Origin: Thermodesulfovibrio sp. | GTDB lineage: Bacteria > Nitrospirota > Thermodesulfovibrionia > Thermodesulfovibrionales > Thermodesulfovibrionaceae | Length of the DNA: 45,031 nt | Direction of reading: 5' to 3' | Assembly (NCBI GenBank): GCA_025057595.1 | Contig: JANXBK010000012.1 | Location: 1 to 45,031 of the forward strand | Shown: one piece after another, positions 1 to 8,188 of the stretch | Numbering within the stretch: position 1 is the stretch's first letter | Layout: the number at the start of each line of letters is the position of its first letter | Translations under genes and position numbers: made by a program | Notes under the pieces: model-generated | The model's input: the letters and a program-made list of their open reading frames with translations, nothing else | Told to the model about the DNA's origin: nothing | The model's database searches: none

Positions 1-77
1 TCTCTTAATTGAACTGGAAGCATAACTCTTCCCTTTTGGTCAATATTGTGGTAATATTTTCCTATGAAGGATATCAT
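1..77 (-). CDS. mraZ: MraZ, N-terminal part (runs off left edge)
   Basis: This is the first 25 codons of a gene read leftwards out of the window. The translation begins MISFIGKYYHNIDQKGR and continues VMLPVQLR, which fits the start of MraZ (family form: F-x-G-x-Y-x-H-x-L/I-D-x-K-G-R-x-x-x-P-x-x-x-R), the AbrB-fold DNA-binding repressor that heads the division and cell wall (dcw) cluster. The rest of the gene and any mraW/ftsL neighbours lie outside. Upstream sits a three-repeat operator of the type MraZ binds, which independently supports the identity. There is no clear Shine-Dalgarno; a -10-like TATAAA lies 6 bases before the ATG. Only the N-terminal domain is visible. Confidence 0.85.
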   Translation of the reverse strand, partial: MISFIGKYYHNIDQKGRVMLPVQLR

Positions 78-103
78 TTCCACTTTATACCACTATTTAC
101 CAC
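78..103 (-). promoter_or_regulatory. MraZ operator (three GTGG repeats) over the mraZ -10
   Basis: On the minus strand GTGGTA, GTGGTA and GTGGAA occur at 103-98, 93-88 and 83-78, exactly 10 bases apart, ending at the mraZ ATG. Known MraZ sites are three or four short G-rich repeats at 10-base spacing upstream of mraZ, so this is probably the autoregulatory site. A -10-like TATAAA (89-84) lies between the second and third repeats, so bound MraZ would cover the promoter. bioF starts 43 bases beyond the operator in the other direction, and its promoter may be affected. Confidence 0.8.
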
Positions 104-145
104 CAATAATAAATAAAAGAGAGAATTTTGTCAAGAGGAAATTTT

Positions 146-1321
146 ATGTCTGAAAAAATTTTTGAAATTTTTGAAAAAAAGATTGAAGAGTTAAAAGAAA
201 AACTCCTTTATCGTTCAATTAGAGACGCTGAGGCTTTAGAAAATATGAAAATAACTATAAATGGCAAAGTCTATATTAATTTTGCCTCAAATGATTATCT
301 TGGATTAAGTAAGCATCCCCTTGTAATAGAAGCAGCAAAAAATGCATTAGAGCTTTTTGGTGTAGGATCTTGTGCTTCAAGACTTTTAAGTGGAGGAACT
401 ATCTTACATAGAAAAGTTGAAGAACTACTTTGTGAGTTTAAAGATGTAGAAGCCTCTCTAATTTTAAATTCAGGCTATACCGCAAACATCTCTCTAATAC
501 CTGCTTTAGCAGATGAAGGAGACATCATTTTGAGTGATGAGCTAAATCATGCAAGTATAATAGATGGTTGTAGACTTAGTAAAGCTAAAAAGTTTATTTA
601 TAAACATGGAGATACTGAAGAAATAGAAAAAATATTAAAGAAAATATCTTGTAAAGGAAAAAAGTTAATAGTAACCGACACTGTATTTAGTATGGATGGA
701 GATATAGCACCTTTATATGAACTTTATGAACTATGTAAAAACTATGAGGCTTTACTCTATATTGATGATGCTCACGGAACAGGTGTTTTAGGAGATGGTT
801 ATGGAGCACTAAAACATTTTGGTTTAAAGCCTGACAGTTTTGTTATTCAGATGGGCACTTTTTCTAAAGCAGTTGGAGCATTTGGTGCTTTTGTAGGCGG
901 AAGTAAGACCTTAATAAATTGGTTTGTAAACACAGCAAGAGCTTTAATTTTCTCAACAGCTTTGCCAACATCAGTTATCGCAGCTGCCTATGTTTCATTA
1001 AAAATTATTAGAGAAAACAAAAATCTTACAAAAAAACTTTGGGAAAATACAGAGAAAGTAAGAGAGACTATAAGAAAGTTAGAACTTCAAACTACAAAGT
1101 CTCAAACTCCTATAGTCCCAATACTTTTTGAAAGTATTCAAAAAACTCAGAAAGCATCAGAAATTTTAAGCTCCTTTGGTATATATGCTCCGGTAATAAG
1201 ACCTCCAACTGTTAAAATACCAAGAATAAGACTTTCTATCAGTGCTGCTCATAAAAATGAGGAGATTGAAAGACTTTCAGAAGCTCTTATCCACCTCTCC
1301 CAACAACTTCACCAAGTTTAA
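146..1321 (+). CDS. bioF: 8-amino-7-oxononanoate synthase
   Basis: A 391-residue PLP enzyme of the alpha-oxoamine synthase family, which condenses pimeloyl-ACP or pimeloyl-CoA with alanine in biotin synthesis. Visible motifs are the substrate region NFASNDYLGLSKHP, GSCASRLLSGG, the PLP-ring Asp in DDAHGTGVLG, and GTFSKAVGAFGAFVGG, whose Lys forms the internal aldimine. Length and motif order are complete. I chose the ATG at 146 because AAGAGGA sits 5-6 bases before it; an upstream TTG at 128 has no such site. It is divergent from mraZ and overlaps the 3' end of pilC by 35 bases tail to tail. No other bio gene is in the window. A 2-amino-3-ketobutyrate ligase (Kbl) is the nearest alternative, but the N-terminal pattern favours BioF. 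Confidence 0.88.
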   Translation: MSEKIFEIFEKKIEELKEKLLYRSIRDAEALENMKITINGKVYINFASNDYLGLSKHPLVIEAAKNALELFGVGSCASRLLSGGTILHRKVEELLCEFKDVEASLILNSGYTANISLIPALADEGDIILSDELNHASIIDGCRLSKAKKFIYKHGDTEEIEKILKKISCKGKKLIVTDTVFSMDGDIAPLYELYELCKNYEALLYIDDAHGTGVLGDGYGALKHFGLKPDSFVIQMGTFSKAVGAFGAFVGGSKTLINWFVNTARALIFSTALPTSVIAAAYVSLKIIRENKNLTKKLWENTEKVRETIRKLELQTTKSQTPIVPILFESIQKTQKASEILSSFGIYAPVIRPPTVKIPRIRLSISAAHKNEEIERLSEALIHLSQQLHQV

Positions 1322-2501
1322 ATATTGGTAAATAAAGAGAGATTACTATATATCCTATTGTTACGCCAAGAAATACAATCATTGCAGGCTCAAGCATATT
1401 CATAAGATTCGCCACAGCAGCATCAACCTCCTCATCATAAAAATCTGCAACTTTATTAAGCATCTCATCTGTACCACCGGTGGATTCTCCAACACTAACC
1501 ATTTGAACAAATATAGGTGGAAAAAGTGTTGGTTTCATCTTTAATGTATCTGTTAAGGATTTGCCTTCAGTTATTAAATTCCGCATCTGCATAACAACAT
1601 CCTCTATTACTTTATTTCCTGAAGCTTTTGCAGAAATCTCCATAGCATTTAGAATTGGAACACCGCTACCAAGAAGCGTTCCTAAAGTTCTTGCAAACTT
1701 AGACAGAGAAGATTTAAGTAAAATCTTCCCTATAAGTGGAATCTTTAACAAAATAGTATCTATGATTTTCTTACCTTGAGGTGTGCGTCTAAATAGCCTT
1801 ATAAACACAAAAAAGCCTATAACTCCTCCAATAATATATAAAGCTGAAGATGCCATAAAATTACTTAATCCGATAGTAATTCTCGTTGGAAGGGGTAAAT
1901 CCATACCCATCTCACCAAAAAGTTTGGCAAAAGTTGGAATAACAAATATCATTATTACTGCTACTACTATTACTGCTACACCGATTACTATTGAAGGATA
2001 TATCATTGCACTTATAATTTTTCTTTTAAGTTTTATAATTTTTTCTAAATAATCTGCTAATCTATGTAGGACTTTTTCAAGAATTCCTCCTTCCTCACCC
2101 GCTCTAACCATATTTATATATAGAGAGCTAAAAACTTTTGGATGTTTCTTCATTGCATCTGCTAATGAAGAGCCTTTCTCTATATCATTTCTCATTTGAG
2201 TAAGAACTTTTCTAAAAGATCTTCTCTTTATTTGAGAAATTAAAGCATCAATAGCTTGAACTACAGGTACACCCGAAGAAAAAAGTGTAGCAAATTGGCG
2301 AGTAAAAAATAAAATGTCTTTTTGAGGAACTCTCCATCTAAGAGTAAAGCCTGCTTTTTCTTTTTTCTCTCTTACATAATTTGGAATTATTCCTCTTTTT
2401 CGTAAAGCTAATATAAGATCACCTTCGCTTTCTGCCTCTGTTTCTCCTCTTACTACTAAACCTTCCTCTGTTCTGCCTCTCCATACATAAATGGCAGGCA
2501 T
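1287..2501 (-). CDS. pilC: Type IV pilus / type II secretion inner-membrane protein PilC (GspF family)
   Basis: A 404-residue polytopic protein with two copies of the T2SS-F domain (about residues 65-190 and 270-395). The first carries FFTRQFATLFSSGVPVVQAI and the second SKFARTLGTLLGSGVPIL, the typical paired signature. Long hydrophobic segments near 165-190, 215-235 and 370-390 are membrane helices. The family forms the inner-membrane platform that couples the assembly ATPase to pilin. The ATG at 2501 has GAGG 8 bases upstream. It stands 19 bases after sdhD with no other pilus gene nearby, so it is an orphan platform gene probably cotranscribed with the sdh operon. Its last 35 bases overlap bioF on the other strand. 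Confidence 0.88.
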   Translation of the reverse strand: MPAIYVWRGRTEEGLVVRGETEAESEGDLILALRKRGIIPNYVREKKEKAGFTLRWRVPQKDILFFTRQFATLFSSGVPVVQAIDALISQIKRRSFRKVLTQMRNDIEKGSSLADAMKKHPKVFSSLYINMVRAGEEGGILEKVLHRLADYLEKIIKLKRKIISAMIYPSIVIGVAVIVVAVIMIFVIPTFAKLFGEMGMDLPLPTRITIGLSNFMASSALYIIGGVIGFFVFIRLFRRTPQGKKIIDTILLKIPLIGKILLKSSLSKFARTLGTLLGSGVPILNAMEISAKASGNKVIEDVVMQMRNLITEGKSLTDTLKMKPTLFPPIFVQMVSVGESTGGTDEMLNKVADFYDEEVDAAVANLMNMLEPAMIVFLGVTIGYIVISLYLPIFKLGEVVGRGG

Positions 2502-2520
2502 CTTTAAACCTCACTCGTTT

Positions 2521-2832
2521 TTAAAAAAATACAATTTTTACACCAAAAAATGCAAGTATCAATGGAATAAAATAAACCAGAGTTGATAAAACTCGCTTTA
2601 AACTACTATCTTTTATATATTCAACTACCAAACCATGAAGACCGTAGAAACCATGATATAAAGAAGAAAAAAGAAAAACTATGTTAAAAATTTGCCAACT
2701 TGGCTCAGAAAGTCTTTTTATAACTGTCTCATAACTATAATTATCAGGTATAATATGCATAGTGTAAAAGTGATAGAGTAAACCAAAAAAAAGTAAGACT
2801 CCTGTCACTCTATGAAGTAGCCAGCTCCACAT
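2521..2832 (-). CDS. sdhD: Succinate dehydrogenase/fumarate reductase membrane anchor SdhD
   Basis: A 103-residue protein with three hydrophobic helices, starting with the anchor motif LLHRVTGVLLFFGLLYHFY. The segment SSLYHGFYGLHGLVVEYI places His60 where SdhD proteins carry a heme b ligand (His66 is the alternative). With SdhC it would form a two-subunit anchor of the E. coli type rather than the single five-helix type. The start lies directly after the sdhC stop, and AAGGAGG inside the sdhC end serves as ribosome site. The C/D assignment is by order and helix pattern; the names could be exchanged. Confidence 0.8.
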   Translation of the reverse strand: MWSWLLHRVTGVLLFFGLLYHFYTMHIIPDNYSYETVIKRLSEPSWQIFNIVFLFSSLYHGFYGLHGLVVEYIKDSSLKRVLSTLVYFIPLILAFFGVKIVFF

Positions 2833-3177
2833 CTATAAAGCCTCCTTAATAAAATAAAAAGCTCCTATACTCCAAAGCAAAGCTACTAAACTAGCCATGA
2901 GATAAGTAATAGATTTTTGATATTTTGTTGATACTCCTAACTCAAAAAGAGTAATTCTTAAACCAGCAAAGGCATGTTTTAAAACTACTGCAAGTAGTAT
3001 TAACTCACTGATTTTTACTGCTGGATTTTTCATCAAAGCCATAATTTCATTGTAAGATTGAGGATCTTTAAGATGACTTAAAACATATATATGAGCTATA
3101 AGATAAAAAGTGAGAATTACTCCTGTAATTCTATGAATAAGCCATGTCAAAGAGCCTGTACTCCAACGATATCTCAT
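2833..3177 (-). CDS. sdhC: Succinate dehydrogenase/fumarate reductase cytochrome b subunit SdhC
   Basis: A 114-residue anchor protein with three predicted membrane helices. The N-terminus RWSTGSLTWLIHRITGVIL has the S-x-x-x-x-I-H-R-x-T-G motif that lines the quinone site, and LKHAFAGLRITLFELG places His68 as the likely heme b ligand. It follows sdhB after one base and precedes sdhD directly, so all four subunits are translated from one mRNA. The sequence does not show whether the enzyme works mainly as succinate dehydrogenase or fumarate reductase. Confidence 0.85.
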   Translation of the reverse strand: MRYRWSTGSLTWLIHRITGVILTFYLIAHIYVLSHLKDPQSYNEIMALMKNPAVKISELILLAVVLKHAFAGLRITLFELGVSTKYQKSITYLMASLVALLWSIGAFYFIKEAL

Positions 3178-3178
3178 T

Positions 3179-3892
3179 TTATCCTCCTGTAAATCCTTTT
3201 TTTACTGCAAATCTTTTAAGCTTAAGTATATGTTTTGTAATATCTATCTCTTTTGGACATACTTCAATACAGTTAAAAACTGAATGACATCTCCACAATC
3301 CGTGTTCTCCTGTTATAGCCTCAAGTCTCTGCTCAGTTGCTCTATCTCGGCTATCAAAAAGAAATCTGTATGCTTTAAGAAGAGCTGAAGGACCAAGGTA
3401 ATTTTTATCAGCCCAAAAAATAGGACATGAAGTAGTACAACTTCCACACATAACACATGTTATAGATTCAAGAATTCTTTCTTGCTCCTTTGGCAACTGA
3501 AGTCTTTCCCTTTCAGGTGGAGGTTCATCATTTATTAGGTAGGGTAAAACCCTATCATTTTTCTCAAAAAATAAAGTCATATCAACTACTAAATCTTTTA
3601 TAACCGGTAAAGATGGAAGTGGTTCGATCTCAACTAATTCAGTAAGATCTTTAACTAAAGTTTGACATGCAAGTCTATTCTTCCCGTTAATCTTCATAGC
3701 ACAGGAACCACACACACCATGAGCACAAGATTTTCTAAAAGTAAGTGTACCATCTATGCTCTCTTTAATCTTTATAAGTCCATCTAATACTCTCTCCATA
3801 CTATTAAGTTTAATTCTGAATTCATCCCATCTTATTAAAGGAGTTTTATCTGGTAAGAATCTCTTAATTTTGAAAGTGTAGAATCTTTCCAT
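3179..3892 (-). CDS. sdhB: Succinate dehydrogenase/fumarate reductase iron-sulfur subunit
   Basis: A 237-residue subunit carrying all three expected clusters. The [2Fe-2S] ligands are Cys56, 61, 64 and 76 (CAHGVCGSC, then LAC). The C-terminal half has CVMCGSCTTSCP (Cys146, 149, 152, 156) and CHSVFNCIEVCP (Cys202, 208, 212), which supply the [4Fe-4S] and [3Fe-4S] centres. Length is normal for the family. The start ATG shares one base with the sdhA stop codon (TAATG), a sign of translational coupling. It passes electrons between the FAD subunit and the quinone site in SdhC/SdhD. Confidence 0.94.
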   Translation of the reverse strand: MERFYTFKIKRFLPDKTPLIRWDEFRIKLNSMERVLDGLIKIKESIDGTLTFRKSCAHGVCGSCAMKINGKNRLACQTLVKDLTELVEIEPLPSLPVIKDLVVDMTLFFEKNDRVLPYLINDEPPPERERLQLPKEQERILESITCVMCGSCTTSCPIFWADKNYLGPSALLKAYRFLFDSRDRATEQRLEAITGEHGLWRCHSVFNCIEVCPKEIDITKHILKLKRFAVKKGFTGG

Positions 3893-5625
3893 TAATATTT
3901 CCTCTCCTCTAATTTAAATCTTGTTATTCTAACAGGTTTATATTTAAACTCAATATCTTTTTCAGTTAAAAACGCAAATGTATGTTTAAGCCAGTTTTCA
4001 TCATCCCTTTCTGGATAGTCCTCTCTATAATGAGCACCTCTGCTTTCAGTCCTCTGTAGAGCACTTAATGCAATAACCTCAGATAAGGTTAGCATATGTC
4101 CCAGCTCAACAGCTTCAAGAAGCTCTGTATTAAATATCTGTGATTTATCACTAATTGTAAGCTCCTTATATCTTTCTTTTAAAATTTTAATCTCCTCTAA
4201 AAGCTCTTTAAGTCCTTCCTCTGTTCTAAAAACTGAGCATTTATCCATCATAGAGGACTGAAGCTTTTTTCTAATTGAAGCAACTGTCTCTTTTCCCTTA
4301 TTATTCCTTATCATCTCAATACAATCTATATTTATTTTGATTCTTTCTTTCTTTACTTTTCCCCTTTCGATAGATTTAAGAACACTACCTACTGCCTTCC
4401 CAGCTCTTCTACCAAAAACTACAGTATCAAGAAGAGAGTTACAACCAAGTCTGTTAGCTCCATGAACAGAAACACAAGCACACTCTCCAGCAGCATAAAG
4501 CCCTTCAACTACAGAGCCATCCACATCTCTTAAAACTCTTCCATCATTGTCTGTGGGAATGCCGCCCATTGCATAGTGAGCTGTAGGCACAACAGGGATT
4601 GGGGACTCTGAAGGATCTATTCCCATATATATTTTACAAAAAGTTGTAATTTCAGGAAGTCTCTCCTGTAAAATTTTTTTGTCTATGTGTCTGAGATCAA
4701 GATAAACGTATTCTTTCCCATTTATACCTCTACCCTCTCTTATTTCAGTAAGAATTGCACGAGATACCATATCTCTGGGTGCAAGATCCTTTATAGTAGG
4801 AGCATACCGCTCCATAAATCTCTCTCCTTTACCATTGATTAAAACTCCTCCTTCACCTCTTGCACCCTCTGTTATTAGTATCCCGAGTCCATAAAGCCCT
4901 GTAGGATGAAATTGGAAAAACTCCATATCCTCAAGAGGAATTCCTTGTCGGAAAAGGATACTTAGACATTCACCTGTTGTGGCATATGCATTAGATGTAA
5001 CCTTAAAGAGTTTTCCATATCCACCACTTGCCACAATAACTGCCTTTGCTTCAAATACATGAATTGAGCCATTCTTTATGTTAAGAGCTATAACTCCTTG
5101 AACTTTATTATTTTCAATTACAATATCTAAAACTTGAAACTCTTGAAAAAATTTTACTCCTTTAAGCTGACATTGCTCATAAAGAGCAAAAAGCACTGCA
5201 TGGCCTGTCCTGTCTGCTGAGTAACAGGCTCTACGAACAGGTGCTGCTCCAAAATCTCTTGTATGTCCACCAAATCTTCTTTGAGCAATCTTACCTTCTG
5301 GAGTTCGTGAAAAAGGCACTCCCATATGCTCAAGCTCAATAATAGTTGGGATAGCATCATAGCACATGATTTCAATTGCATCTTGATCACCTAAGAAGTC
5401 ACTACCTTTTACAGTATCATAGGTATGCCACTCTGGGTTGTCTTCTTCTTCATTTCCTAAAGCAGCTCCAATTCCTCCTTGAGCTGCTGTTGAATGGGAA
5501 CGAGTTGGATAGAGTTTACTTAGCACAGCAACTGTTCCATAATTCACACTCTCAATTGCGGCTCTACAGCCTGCAAGTCCTGAACCAATGACAACTGTAT
5601 CAAAGTAGTGCGTGGTGATATCCAT
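3892..5625 (-). CDS. sdhA: Succinate dehydrogenase/fumarate reductase flavoprotein subunit
   Basis: A 577-residue flavoprotein that interconverts succinate and fumarate. The N-terminus has the dinucleotide-binding VVIGSGLAGCRAA; RSHSTAAQGGIGAALGN contains His44, the usual site of covalent FAD attachment. Further family blocks are RFGGHTRDFG, GEGGVLINGKGERFMERY, RDMVSRAI and HGANRLGCNSLLD. No residue of the active site looks missing. GGAGG lies 6-7 bases before the ATG. The gene heads sdhABCD and is divergent from the malic enzyme gene with 77 bases between the two start codons, which fits shared control of C4-dicarboxylate flow. Confidence 0.94.
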   Translation of the reverse strand: MDITTHYFDTVVIGSGLAGCRAAIESVNYGTVAVLSKLYPTRSHSTAAQGGIGAALGNEEEDNPEWHTYDTVKGSDFLGDQDAIEIMCYDAIPTIIELEHMGVPFSRTPEGKIAQRRFGGHTRDFGAAPVRRACYSADRTGHAVLFALYEQCQLKGVKFFQEFQVLDIVIENNKVQGVIALNIKNGSIHVFEAKAVIVASGGYGKLFKVTSNAYATTGECLSILFRQGIPLEDMEFFQFHPTGLYGLGILITEGARGEGGVLINGKGERFMERYAPTIKDLAPRDMVSRAILTEIREGRGINGKEYVYLDLRHIDKKILQERLPEITTFCKIYMGIDPSESPIPVVPTAHYAMGGIPTDNDGRVLRDVDGSVVEGLYAAGECACVSVHGANRLGCNSLLDTVVFGRRAGKAVGSVLKSIERGKVKKERIKINIDCIEMIRNNKGKETVASIRKKLQSSMMDKCSVFRTEEGLKELLEEIKILKERYKELTISDKSQIFNTELLEAVELGHMLTLSEVIALSALQRTESRGAHYREDYPERDDENWLKHTFAFLTEKDIEFKYKPVRITRFKLEERKY

Positions 5626-5641
5626 TCTATCCTCCTAATTG

Positions 5642-5669
5642 TTGAAAAAACTATTTTATTTTGTATAAT
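5642..5669 (+). promoter_or_regulatory. Malic enzyme promoter (extended -10)
   Basis: TTGAAA (5642-5647), a 16-base spacer and TATAAT (5664-5669), with TG immediately before the hexamer. This would start transcription near 5676, some 27 bases before the malic enzyme ATG at 5703, leaving room for its GAGGTG ribosome site. The match was made by eye. Confidence 0.6.
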
Positions 5670-5686
5670 TTATATCACTATGTCAA
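5658..5686 (-). promoter_or_regulatory. Possible sdhABCD promoter, overlapping the divergent one
   Basis: On the minus strand a perfect TTGACA (5686-5681) is followed after 17 bases by CAAAAT (5663-5658), a weak -10. Transcription would begin near 5650, 25 bases before sdhA. The element interleaves with the malic enzyme -10, so the two polymerases could not occupy both sites at once. The weak -10 makes this less certain than the opposite promoter. Confidence 0.4.
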
Positions 5687-5702
5687 GTCTGAGGTGGTGA
5701 AA

Positions 5703-7106
5703 ATGGGCTATGTACCTAGTCCAAGTTATAGTATAACAGTAAGATTAGAAATTGAAAATAAAATAGGAATGTTTGCAAAAATAGCCTCAGCAATTAGTGG
5801 TGCTGGTGGAGATTTAGGAGCGATTGATATTGTAAAAGTTGAAAAAGGAAAAATTATAAGAGATGTAACAATAAATGCAAGAGATGAGGAACATGAAAAG
5901 AAAATTATAAAAGCACTCAAACACATAGAAGGTGTAAAAATTTTAAGAGTTATGGATAGAACTTTTCTTGTTCATGAGGGAGGTAAAATTGGGATTTATA
6001 ATCGAATAAATATAAAAGGGAGGGAGGACCTCTCAAGAGTTTATACTCCTGGAGTAGCGAGAGTATGTCTTGATATTTATAAAAACCCAGAACATATATA
6101 TAGATATACAATAAAAGGCAATACTGTTGCTGTTATAACTGATGGGACAGCGGTTTTAGGACTAGGAAATATCGGACCAGATGCAGCAATGCCAGTTATG
6201 GAAGGAAAATGTATGCTGTTTAAAGAATTTGGAGGAGTTGATGCTTTCCCAATAGCTATAAAAACCACCGATGTAAATGAATTAGTTGAAATAATCAAGA
6301 AAATATCAACTCCCTTTGGAGGAATAAATCTTGAAGATATTGCTGCACCAAGATGTTTTGAAATAGAGCGAAGGCTTAGAGAAGAGCTTGACATTCCAGT
6401 GATTCATGATGATCAACATGGAACAGCAATAGTAGTACTTGCTGCGTTAATAAATGTAGGAAGAGTTTTAAAGAAAGATATAAGAGATTTTAAAATAGTT
6501 ATCTCAGGAGCTGGTGCTGCTGGAACAGCTACAGCTTATATGCTTCTTGATTACGGTATAAAAGACATAACAGTATGCGATAAAGCAGGAGTGTTATATG
6601 AAGATAGAAGTGAGGATATGGATCCCTACAAAGCTGAGCTTGCAAAAAGGACAAATCCGAGAAAAATTAAAGGTAAACTGAGTGACGCTCTCAAAGAAGC
6701 TGATGTATTTATAGGACTTTCTGCACCTAATATTCTAAAGCCAGAAGATATTGAAAAAATGGCAAAAGACAGAGTAGTATTTGCACTTGCCAATCCAGAC
6801 CCAGAGATAGCACCTGAAGTTGCGATACCACTTGTAAGAATAATGGCAACTGGAAGATCAGATTATCCAAATCAAATAAATAATGTTCTCGCTTTTCCTG
6901 GATTATTTAAAGGTCTACTTGAAGTAAGAGCAAAAGGAGTTGACAAGGAGATATTTTTTGCAGCTGCCAACGCTATAGCAAACATAATTAAAGATGAAGA
7001 ACTTAATGAAGACTATATTATACCAAGTATATTTAATAGGAAAGTTGCACAAGCAGTTTCTCAAGCAGTGGCTGAAAAGGCTAAAAAGCTAAAGTTAGCA
7101 AGATAG
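5703..7106 (+). CDS. NAD(P)-dependent malic enzyme with N-terminal ACT domain
   Basis: A 467-residue protein that oxidatively decarboxylates malate to pyruvate. Residues about 8-85 form an ACT regulatory domain (SITVRLEIENKIGMFAKIAS, then a Gly-rich turn), and residues from about 90 form the short bacterial malic enzyme: SRVYTPGVARVC, VAVITDGTAVLGLGNIGP, the acidic VIHDDQHGTAIV, and a Rossmann domain starting IVISGAGAAGTATA. An ACT domain suggests allosteric control by an amino acid or similar ligand. I place the start at the ATG with GAGGTG 6 bases upstream; a TTG at 5661 lies inside the promoter and is rejected. It stands alone between the sdh operon and the TRAP operon and likely works with SDH in C4 metabolism. 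Confidence 0.9.
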   Translation: MGYVPSPSYSITVRLEIENKIGMFAKIASAISGAGGDLGAIDIVKVEKGKIIRDVTINARDEEHEKKIIKALKHIEGVKILRVMDRTFLVHEGGKIGIYNRINIKGREDLSRVYTPGVARVCLDIYKNPEHIYRYTIKGNTVAVITDGTAVLGLGNIGPDAAMPVMEGKCMLFKEFGGVDAFPIAIKTTDVNELVEIIKKISTPFGGINLEDIAAPRCFEIERRLREELDIPVIHDDQHGTAIVVLAALINVGRVLKKDIRDFKIVISGAGAAGTATAYMLLDYGIKDITVCDKAGVLYEDRSEDMDPYKAELAKRTNPRKIKGKLSDALKEADVFIGLSAPNILKPEDIEKMAKDRVVFALANPDPEIAPEVAIPLVRIMATGRSDYPNQINNVLAFPGLFKGLLEVRAKGVDKEIFFAAANAIANIIKDEELNEDYIIPSIFNRKVAQAVSQAVAEKAKKLKLAR

Positions 7107-7109
7107 ATG

Positions 7110-7139
7110 TTGACTTTATTTTTATTTTTTTAATAATAT
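7110..7139 (+). promoter_or_regulatory. TRAP operon promoter
   Basis: TTGACT (7110-7115), an 18-base spacer and TAATAT (7134-7139) directly follow the malic enzyme stop codon. Transcription would begin near 7146, ahead of a strong GAGGAGGTGG ribosome site. The 18-base spacer matches the other strong promoters in this window. Confidence 0.5.
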
Positions 7140-7168
7140 CATTAAAACTCTAAATGAGGAGGTGGAGT

Positions 7169-8179
7169 ATGAGCCGTAAAATTTTTCTTCTTTTAAGTTT
7201 TATTTTATGCTTTATTTTTATACTTGTCTTTACAGAAAGCTCTGATGCCCAGAAAAAGTTTTATATCAAGTGGGGTGCAACATCTGTTCGTTCAGGGCTG
7301 TATGCTAATACTGTCGCAATGGCAAAAGCAGTTAACAAAGCCTATCCTGGCGAGATTGAGGTTACAGTTGTTGAAACAGGAGGATTTCTTGAGAATCTTT
7401 CAAGGCTTCAAAGAAAAGCAATTCATATCGGACCAGCTGATGCAGCAGCAGGATATGCAAACTACTTAGGAATAATTGATTATCAAGGTAAAACTAATCC
7501 TAATCTTAGAACTCTTTGGGGTGGATATATTACTCCAATCCATATAGTAGTCTCTGAAAAAAGTGGAGTAAGGGATGTTAAAGGATTAAGTGGAATTGAC
7601 TTTGCAATGAACCCAGGGACTACATCAGGTAGAGTTATAGAGCTCTTTTTTAAAGCTCTAAATATTACTCCTAACTATAAAATGATGGGAATTGGAGCAA
7701 GTGTAGATGCTATGAAATCAGGTGTTGTAAAAGGCTGGTACAAAGCAGGGTATAAGGACTCAGCAATCTTAGATCTTGAGGCAAATATGGATATAAGAAT
7801 ACTTCCTGTAACTAAGGAAATGGTTGATCAATTTAATAAAATTTATCCAGGACAGGGACTTATGATGGAAATTCCTGCAGGTTTATTTAAAAGTGTTAAA
7901 AACCCCCAACTTAGCTTAGCTTATGTAGTTACAGATTTTGTTGATAAGGATGTACCAGAAGATGTAGTTTTTAAGATCGTAAAAGCAGTATGGGAAAACA
8001 GAAAGGAGATTGTTGGCTCTCTTGCAACCCTTAAGGAAGGAAATTTTGAAGATATGTTTGGAATGGCAGTCAAGTATGTTAATGTTCCTTTACATCCTGG
8101 CGCTGTTAAATTTTACAGAGATGTATTAAAGATGAAAATTCCTGATAAACTCATTCCACCTGAGATGAAAAAGAAATAG
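7169..8179 (+). CDS. TAXI-family TRAP transporter solute receptor
   Basis: A 336-residue secreted receptor. The first 24 or so residues (MSRKIFLLLSFILCFIFILV, then a polar stretch ending DAQ) are a signal peptide. The mature part begins IKWGATSVRSGLY and has the family blocks TVVETGGFLENL, GPADAAAGY, NPGTTSGRVIE and MKSGVVKGWY. TAXI receptors bind organic acids or amino acids such as glutamate or 2-oxoglutarate in the periplasm and hand them to an ion-driven permease; the ligand here cannot be read from sequence. The start at 7169 has AGGAGG 5-9 bases upstream, better than the in-frame ATG at 7154, which overlaps that site. It is followed by a small Ig-like gene and the permease in one operon. 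Confidence 0.88.
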   Translation: MSRKIFLLLSFILCFIFILVFTESSDAQKKFYIKWGATSVRSGLYANTVAMAKAVNKAYPGEIEVTVVETGGFLENLSRLQRKAIHIGPADAAAGYANYLGIIDYQGKTNPNLRTLWGGYITPIHIVVSEKSGVRDVKGLSGIDFAMNPGTTSGRVIELFFKALNITPNYKMMGIGASVDAMKSGVVKGWYKAGYKDSAILDLEANMDIRILPVTKEMVDQFNKIYPGQGLMMEIPAGLFKSVKNPQLSLAYVVTDFVDKDVPEDVVFKIVKAVWENRKEIVGSLATLKEGNFEDMFGMAVKYVNVPLHPGAVKFYRDVLKMKIPDKLIPPEMKKK

Positions 8180-8188
8180 GAGGTCAAA

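Noticed and set aside
128-145. TTG start of bioF at 128
   Set aside because: The ATG at 146 has AAGAGGA at good spacing and matches the length of the family.
5154-5390. Minus-strand frame of 78 codons inside sdhA
   Set aside because: It is a different frame of the sdhA coding sequence with no family features; the same holds for the other frames opposite sdhA, the Mrp genes, hemG and mutS.
5661-5702. TTG start of malic enzyme at 5661
   Set aside because: It lies in the -10 region of the promoter and has no ribosome site; the ATG at 5703 has GAGGTG at the right spacing.
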